IMG/VR virus record: IMGVR_UViG_3300021437_000024
Location: 1-59,225 of that record
Source of the DNA: a virus
Strand: one strand, 5' to 3'
DNA length: 59,225 bases
A program made the translations under genes and the position numbers. Positions within the stretch are counted from its first letter, which is position 1, and each line of letters opens with the position of its first letter. Shown here piece after piece: positions 54,685-59,225 of the stretch. The notes under the pieces were generated by a model, which ran no database searches, was not told where the DNA came from, and saw only the letters and a program-made list of their open reading frames with translations.

Positions 54685-54793
54685 AGTTATAGCAGTAATC
54701 ACACTGCCAGTATTTGCTGCTATAGCACTTGTGCGGGTTATTGGTGGTGATTGCCCGTTTTACGAAAAAGAAACCGAGGAAGTAGACCTATGA
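54674..54793 (+). CDS. Small membrane peptide (39 aa)
   Basis: A hydrophobic segment (VIAVITLPVFAAIALV) then an acidic tail. It overlaps 11 bases of the previous gene and 4 of the next, fitting the local style of coupled small genes. Confidence 0.5.
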   Translation: MTSKVIAVITLPVFAAIALVRVIGGDCPFYEKETEEVDL

Positions 54794-55026
54794 CAGTCCG
54801 CCGCGTGTTGGTTGCGAAAAATATTGGTGAAGCCCGTTTGAAGAAAATTATGCGATACACCCGAAAAATGTCTAAGTATGGTGTATTTGTTGAAGTAGAA
54901 GACACGGGTACTCAAAAAGTTCAAGGTTCTCGTAAAGGTCAAATTGAAAATACATTTAATGTAGAAATGTTTGCACCAAAACTTCATACTGATATTCTTG
55001 GTAATACAGCTATCCGTTCACTGTGA
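54790..55026 (+). CDS. Small basic protein, unknown
   Basis: 78 residues from ATG 54790. VRRVLVAKNIGEARLKKIMRYTRKM is strongly basic and may bind nucleic acid. Unknown family. Confidence 0.62.
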   Translation: MTVRRVLVAKNIGEARLKKIMRYTRKMSKYGVFVEVEDTGTQKVQGSRKGQIENTFNVEMFAPKLHTDILGNTAIRSL

Positions 55027-55238
55027 GTTATCCAACCATAATCTATTTCTTTGTCCCACATGATCGTGATTACAGTGTGTGGACCGATGGGTGTGAAATA
55101 GAAAGTGGTATCCCGGCCATGGTTAAGAAGGCTCTAGATGAAAACGAAATCCCAGAGCATTGGTTCTCTGTTAAAGTGTACGGGAAAATGTACACTAGAA
55201 CGGATTTGAACCGTATTGTACAGGAAAATGTACACTGA
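55023..55238 (+). CDS. Hypothetical protein (GTG start)
   Basis: 71 residues; GTG overlaps the previous stop. DRDYSVWTDGCEIESGIPAMVKKAL. Unknown. Stop lies at the next promoter. Confidence 0.6.
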   Translation: MSYPTIIYFFVPHDRDYSVWTDGCEIESGIPAMVKKALDENEIPEHWFSVKVYGKMYTRTDLNRIVQENVH

Positions 55239-55267
55239 TTTACTTTTATTCTTTACTATGATATAAT
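55239..55267 (+). promoter_or_regulatory. Early-type promoter
   Basis: TTTACT, 17 nt beginning TTTATTC, TATAAT after TGA. Confidence 0.85.
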
Positions 55268-55295
55268 AATCCCATAGCAACGAAGGAGTAATAAA

Positions 55296-55649
55296 ATGCC
55301 CTGTTATAGTGGTGGATATGAAACAGCAAGTCGTAGTAGCGAAATCGCTGATTTGAAGGATACCATTGACCGCCGCAACGCAATGTTGTGTGCAATTTTC
55401 AATGCAGCTAGTAAAATCCCCGGTGGTGTTGAGGGTATGCTGGATAATTTGGATTATAACGAATGTGGTGTCCCCCGCGCATATATGCGTATGTGGTGGA
55501 ACGAACATCAAGAAGCTGATCGTATCCGTAAGGAACGTGAACTCACAGAAAGTATCCGCCGTGCAGAAGAAAAGGCACGTAAGGAAGCACGCAAGGCTCT
55601 GATCTCAACCCTCACACCAGAACAAGTCAAACTGCTTGGGGTAAAGTAA
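55296..55649 (+). CDS. Hypothetical protein, charged helix at C-terminus
   Basis: 117 residues. CYSGGYETASRSSEIADLKDT at the start and a long charged helix (RIRKERELTESIRRAEEKAR) at the end. The CYSGGYE start recurs in hypothetical phage proteins. AAGGAG before ATG. Confidence 0.7.
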   Translation: MPCYSGGYETASRSSEIADLKDTIDRRNAMLCAIFNAASKIPGGVEGMLDNLDYNECGVPRAYMRMWWNEHQEADRIRKERELTESIRRAEEKARKEARKALISTLTPEQVKLLGVK

Positions 55650-55650
55650 T

Positions 55651-55926
55651 ATGAACACTCCGTCGATTATCGTTTATCGTAACCCCATTGAACAAATGTT
55701 TTGGGAGAGTGAATATACACCGAAGGTTTTTGGTGTGTTGATTCTCTTTATGGTTATCTTGATCGCCAGTGTTCACATGTGGGACTGGATTTTGGTTAAA
55801 ACAAATCGAAAGTTTATCAGTAAGTCTTGGTTGTCATATGTTCCAATTTGGTTTTCTGGGTTGTCATATGTTCCAATTTGGTTTTCTGTATTGGCAACTT
55901 ATCTTCTGATTCGGTTTGTATTTTAA
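55651..55926 (+). CDS. Membrane protein with duplicated segment
   Basis: 91 residues. A hydrophobic segment (VFGVLILFMVILIASVHMW) and a second one built from two copies of LSYVPIWFS, made by a 30-base in-frame tandem duplication. Function unknown. Confidence 0.65.
   Translation: MNTPSIIVYRNPIEQMFWESEYTPKVFGVLILFMVILIASVHMWDWILVKTNRKFISKSWLSYVPIWFSGLSYVPIWFSVLATYLLIRFVF
55831..55888 (+). repeat. 30-base tandem duplication
   Basis: A block from 55831 recurs at 55861 with 28 identical bases in a row; period exactly 30, so the frame is kept. Confidence 0.9.
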
Positions 55927-55955
55927 TTTACATTTATTCCTTTTTGTGTTATACT
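55927..55955 (+). promoter_or_regulatory. Early-type promoter
   Basis: TTTACA, 17 nt beginning TTTATTCC, TATACT after TGT. Confidence 0.78.
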
Positions 55956-55983
55956 GAAAGTGTAGGAAATAAGGAGTAGCAAA

Positions 55984-56175
55984 ATGGCCGAAGTTAAAAT
56001 TGGTGGTCTCTATAAAGTAGTCGTCACTGAATATGAAGCCGGTTGGGGCCAACGTGTTGATCCCAATGATACAAAGTATTTCACTACAATAGAGGAAGCA
56101 GAGGCTTATAAGGCTCACTGGGAAGAAGGTGGTTCTTATGAATGCTACTGGAGAGCTCAAATCTCGAAGCTATAA
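55984..56175 (+). CDS. Small protein, unknown
   Basis: 63 residues, AAGGAG upstream. VKIGGLYKVVVTEYEAGWG then an acidic helix. Unknown. Confidence 0.65.
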   Translation: MAEVKIGGLYKVVVTEYEAGWGQRVDPNDTKYFTTIEEAEAYKAHWEEGGSYECYWRAQISKL

Positions 56176-56178
56176 ATA
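56171..56178 (+). promoter_or_regulatory. T4-type late promoter box TATAAATA
   Basis: Exact octamer, overlapping the stop of the 55984 gene and 53 bases before the next start. Confidence 0.45.
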
Positions 56179-56230
56179 ACAATAGGAAAGCGATAGACGC
56201 GATCCGATCAACAATACAAAGGATTTTTGT

Positions 56231-56551
56231 ATGTCAACTGTAAAATCAATTGAGCAAGAAATTGCCAAAACTAAAAAGACTCTTGAAAATTTAGAGGAAC
56301 AACTTCTAAATGCAAAGTCAGAATCCCCCGATCAACAACTCGCCAAGGTATTACATAGTAAACTATGTCATTGGAATCACACAGACGGGTGCGGTTGGTA
56401 CTATGAAATGAATAATGGTATTGATGACTGGACGCGTTCTGAGCATGGGAACTACCTTACTAAGGCACGCAAGATGATTGGAATGTGTGAAAAACGGCAT
56501 ATTTCGGTCAATGACGCAATTGAAATTTTTGATATGGTGAACAAGGTATGA
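56231..56551 (+). CDS. Coiled-coil protein, unknown
   Basis: 106 residues. Residues 4-35 are a coiled coil (KSIEQEIAKTKKTLENLEEQ); then CHWNHTDGCGWYYE with two Cys and two His may hold zinc. Overlaps nadM by 4 bases, so the two are co-translated. Confidence 0.68.
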   Translation: MSTVKSIEQEIAKTKKTLENLEEQLLNAKSESPDQQLAKVLHSKLCHWNHTDGCGWYYEMNNGIDDWTRSEHGNYLTKARKMIGMCEKRHISVNDAIEIFDMVNKV

Positions 56552-57582
56552 AAAAGTACACTAATATCGTGCTGATTGGTCGTTTTCAACCAATTCACAA
56601 TGCACACGTTGCTATCATCGAGAAAGCAATGTCCCTGGCAAAAAATCTGATCATCATTATCGGATCAGCAAACAAGCCACGTAAGTACAAAGACCCGTTC
56701 ACTGTTCTTGAACGGAAACATCTGATTCAGCAAGCGATCAACGAAGCTGATCTACGTACTCGCTACGATTGTTCGGTTGAAATTTCATCTGTAGAAGATA
56801 CATTCTACAATGATGACGCATGGGCAACCCGCGTGCAGGCTATTGTGGATGCGAACAAGGTTTTTCCTGGTAACACTGCTATCATTGGACACAAAAAAGA
56901 TGAAAGTTCATTCTATTTGGATATGTTCCCCCAATGGGAATTTGTGGAGTTTCCATTCTCTAATGTTTTGCATGCCACTGATATTCGTGATCTGTATTTC
57001 CGTGATCCGACGAATTTTGACTTCCTCGAAAATGTAGTTCCCCCAATAACTATGTTGTTCATGCGGCAGTTTGCAACAAGCCCCGCATTTAAGCAAATTA
57101 TCGAAGAACGAAAGTTCATTGCAGAATACCGCAAACAGTTTGATGGGTTGAAGTATGCTCCAGTCTTTGTCACAGCTGATGCCGTGGTTACTTGTGCGGG
57201 ACATATTCTCCTAGTTGAACGCGGAGCTCTTCCCGGCAAAGGACTGTGGGCACTTCCTGGTGGATTCTTGAATGCAAATACTGATCGTAGTATGCGAGAT
57301 TGTATGATCCGCGAACTACGTGAGGAAACTAAACTCAAAGTTCCTGCACCAGTTCTTCTTGGTAACATTGTAAACGAAAAGGTATTTGATGCTATCACAC
57401 GAAGTGACCGCGGTCGGATTGTAACACACGCATTTCACATTGCTCTTCCGCCTGGTCCACTACCAAAGGTCAAAGGTAGCGATGATGCTCGTCATGCAGA
57501 GTGGGTACCAATTGCAAGTCTAAAATCTGAAGACTTCTTTGATGATCACATTGAAATTATACGTTATTTCACAGGAACTTGA
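56548..57582 (+). CDS. nadM: Bifunctional NMN adenylyltransferase / Nudix hydrolase (NadM-type)
   Basis: 344 residues. The N-terminal nucleotidyltransferase has LIGRFQPIHNAHVAII (the HxGH-like N-x-H) and a later AIIGHKKDESSFYLDMF. The C-terminal Nudix box is GGFLNANTDRSMRDCMIRELREET, i.e. G-x5-E-type with the R-E-x-x-E-E core (ELREET). It makes NAD+ from NMN and may hydrolyse ADP-ribose-like compounds. Works with NadV next door. Confidence 0.93.
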   Translation: MKKYTNIVLIGRFQPIHNAHVAIIEKAMSLAKNLIIIIGSANKPRKYKDPFTVLERKHLIQQAINEADLRTRYDCSVEISSVEDTFYNDDAWATRVQAIVDANKVFPGNTAIIGHKKDESSFYLDMFPQWEFVEFPFSNVLHATDIRDLYFRDPTNFDFLENVVPPITMLFMRQFATSPAFKQIIEERKFIAEYRKQFDGLKYAPVFVTADAVVTCAGHILLVERGALPGKGLWALPGGFLNANTDRSMRDCMIRELREETKLKVPAPVLLGNIVNEKVFDAITRSDRGRIVTHAFHIALPPGPLPKVKGSDDARHAEWVPIASLKSEDFFDDHIEIIRYFTGT

Positions 57583-57586
57583 TATT

Positions 57587-57823
57587 ATGCTAAAATTGGA
57601 TTTGGAAATCAAAACATTCACTATTGAAGGCTCTGAGATTGAGCGGTTTGTGAAACAACAAATTGAATCTCAAACCGGTCGTAAGGTAAAATCACTGACA
57701 TTTAATATCGGAAACAAGAGTTCTGGTTATGGTCGTGATGAATACGATATTGCCTATATGAGTGGATGTACGGTAGAATTTCACCCAACCGGTTTTAACG
57801 ACTCCGGTATCTATAGTCGTTAA
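57587..57823 (+). CDS. Small protein, unknown
   Basis: 78 residues from ATG 57587, 4 bases after nadM. EIERFVKQQIESQTGRKVKSLTFNIGN suggests a helix-strand fold. It lies between the two NAD genes; link unknown. Confidence 0.65.
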   Translation: MLKLDLEIKTFTIEGSEIERFVKQQIESQTGRKVKSLTFNIGNKSSGYGRDEYDIAYMSGCTVEFHPTGFNDSGIYSR

Positions 57824-57869
57824 TTAAGTCCTAGCGATAGAGCAAGGCAATTTTTAAAGGAACTTTAAA

Positions 57870-59225
57870 ATGAACAATTCAATTCTACTTAACACTGACA
57901 GCTATAAGGCTAGCATGTTTTCTCAGTACCCAGAAGGAACCGAGTATGTCTACTCATACATTGAGTCCCGAGGAGGCAAGTACGATCGTACAGAGTTTCT
58001 CGGCGTTCAAGCAATTGCCAAAGAGCTATCAGTCCCAATTACTCAATCGGATATTGACTTGGCAGAAAAAATCTGGGCCGCTCACGGAGAACCTTTTAAC
58101 CGTGCTGGTTGGCAGTACATCCTTGATGCACATGGTGGATACCTCCCTGTTAGAATCCGTGCAGCTCGAGAAGGACTTATCATCCCAACAAAGAATGTAC
58201 TGTGTACCATCGAGAACACCGATCCAAAATGCTATTGGCTTACAACTTGGATTGAAACCGCACTCCTTCGAGCTATCTGGTATCCAACCACAGTCGGTAC
58301 AACCAGCTGGCACATTAAGCAAGAGATTCTAGCTTACTTGGAGAAATCTGGTGATCCTACTAGTATCGGTTTTAAACTGCACGACTTTGGTGCTCGTGGT
58401 GTAAGTTCTCTGGAAAGCGCGGCAGTAGGTGGAGCAGCACACCTAGTCAATTTCATGGGTACAGATACTATGTCTGGCATCCTGCATGTTATGGATGTTT
58501 ATGGTGGTGATGTTTGTGGATTCTCTATTCCAGCAGCCGAACACAGTACCATTACCAGCTGGGGTCGTGAAAACGAAGTAGCAGCTTACCGTAATATGTT
58601 GAAGCAATTTGCAAAGCCTGGTGCTATCGTTGCAGTTGTATCTGATTCATATGACATTTATGCTGCTTGTGAAAAGTGGGGAACGGAGCTAAAAGATGAT
58701 GTTGTCAATTCTGGTGCAACTGTTGTTATTCGTCCTGATAGTGGTGATCCTGTTGTGGTTCTTCCTAAAATGTTATCCATTCTGGCTAAACACTTTGGAT
58801 TTTCTGTTAACGAAAAGGGATACAAAGTCCTTAATAATGTTCGCATTATCTGGGGCGACGGTATTAACTCTGTGTCTCTTAGCAGTATCTTGCGCTGTGT
58901 TGTGGATGTTTGCGGCTACTCAGCAGATAATCTAGCATTCGGTATGGGTGGTGGTCTGTTGCAACAATGTGACCGTGATACTCTGAAGTTTGCTATGAAG
59001 TGTAGTGCAGTTGGTGTCCGCGTTGAAATCGATGGTCTAGAAGGACTCGAATGGCGTGACGTGTTCAAGGACCCAGCAACCGATCCGGGCAAGACTTCTA
59101 AGAAGGGTCGTGTGCAACTTTGGACTAGCGGTGGTGAATATCAAACTTCAGTAAACCGCCCCGCAAACTGGTCTGATAAGGGATTTGATTGGAAGGATGC
59201 AATGGTGACTTATTTTGAAAACGGT
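57870..59225 (+). CDS. nadV: Nicotinamide phosphoribosyltransferase NadV (3' end outside window)
   Basis: 452 codons visible, no stop before the window ends. NTDSYKASMFSQYPEGTEYVYSY, the SRGG that follows, then FKLHDFGARGVSS, SDSYDIY, VIRPDSGDP and IIWGDGIN are hallmarks of the NAMPT/NadV family. It makes NMN from nicotinamide and PRPP; NadM then makes NAD+. AAGGA lies 7 bases before the ATG. Confidence 0.95.
   Translation, partial: MNNSILLNTDSYKASMFSQYPEGTEYVYSYIESRGGKYDRTEFLGVQAIAKELSVPITQSDIDLAEKIWAAHGEPFNRAGWQYILDAHGGYLPVRIRAAREGLIIPTKNVLCTIENTDPKCYWLTTWIETALLRAIWYPTTVGTTSWHIKQEILAYLEKSGDPTSIGFKLHDFGARGVSSLESAAVGGAAHLVNFMGTDTMSGILHVMDVYGGDVCGFSIPAAEHSTITSWGRENEVAAYRNMLKQFAKPGAIVAVVSDSYDIYAACEKWGTELKDDVVNSGATVVIRPDSGDPVVVLPKMLSILAKHFGFSVNEKGYKVLNNVRIIWGDGINSVSLSSILRCVVDVCGYSADNLAFGMGGGLLQQCDRDTLKFAMKCSAVGVRVEIDGLEGLEWRDVFKDPATDPGKTSKKGRVQLWTSGGEYQTSVNRPANWSDKGFDWKDAMVTYFENG

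Noticed and set aside
1-59225. Amber codon reassignment across the phage
   Set aside because: Core genes are intact with the standard code and no core gene needs TAG read as sense; only scarcity of TAG stops and two ambiguous tRNAs hint at suppression.
1-59225. CRISPR array, integrase, attachment site or rRNA
   Set aside because: No regular spaced repeats, no integrase motifs and no rRNA-like sequence were seen; the tRNA array is not repeat-spaced.

Overview
The window is a stretch of a large T4-like contractile-tailed phage (myovirus, Caudoviricetes). The first third runs in the order tail sheath gp18, tail tube gp19, portal gp20, gp67-like core protein, protease gp21, scaffold gp22, major capsid gp23, then UvsY, UvsW, sigma gp55, gp47 and gp46. 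This is the core order of T4-like phages and is closest to the layout of cyanophage and other aquatic relatives. The host cannot be read directly. A circularly permuted (two-piece) tmRNA gene points to host groups known for that form: Alphaproteobacteria, some Betaproteobacteria or cyanobacteria.

Layout. 1-15.7 kb holds structure, recombination and late-sigma genes. 15.7-19.6 kb holds small unknown genes, a DUF932 gene and a dNTP-hydrolase-like gene. 19.6-31.4 kb holds the replisome: clamp gp45, a tRNA-Met and permuted tmRNA, clamp loader gp44/gp62, RegA, Hsp20, DexA, polymerase gp43, UvsX and helicase gp41. 29-34.5 kb has been invaded by three GIY-YIG endonuclease genes and one HNH gene. 33.1-41.8 kb is a non-coding-rich tRNA region with about 37 tRNA or tRNA-like genes covering all 20 amino acids. 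Structured spacer RNAs lie between them, and a roughly 950-nt ornate RNA (GOLLD-like, inferred) encloses a tRNA-Asn-like element. 41.8-59.2 kb holds tightly packed small early genes with recognisable nuclease, toprim, HNH, HD, metallophosphoesterase, CCA-adding enzyme, P-loop kinase, ThyX, SPFH lipoprotein, MazG-like, NadM-Nudix and NadV (cut by the window end) genes.

How it fits together. Nearly every gene is on the + strand; only two GIY-YIG genes are on the - strand. At least 20 sites share TTTACT, then TTTTATT-like spacer bases, 17 nt in total, then TATAAT. They look like early promoters read by host RNA polymerase. TATAAATA-like sites beside the structural genes, together with gp55, fit late transcription. 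The tRNA set, tmRNA, CCA-adding enzyme, peptidyl-tRNA hydrolase-like protein and an L7/L12-like protein suggest that the phage brings much of its own tRNA upkeep and ribosome rescue. NadV plus NadM-Nudix form a two-step NAD+ salvage route.

The strongest leads for new biology are the permuted phage tmRNA, the GOLLD-like RNA, a subset of tRNAs whose D-loop and T-loop changes covary, and a 2H phosphoesterase (Acb1-like) with an apparent capsid-targeting N-terminus.
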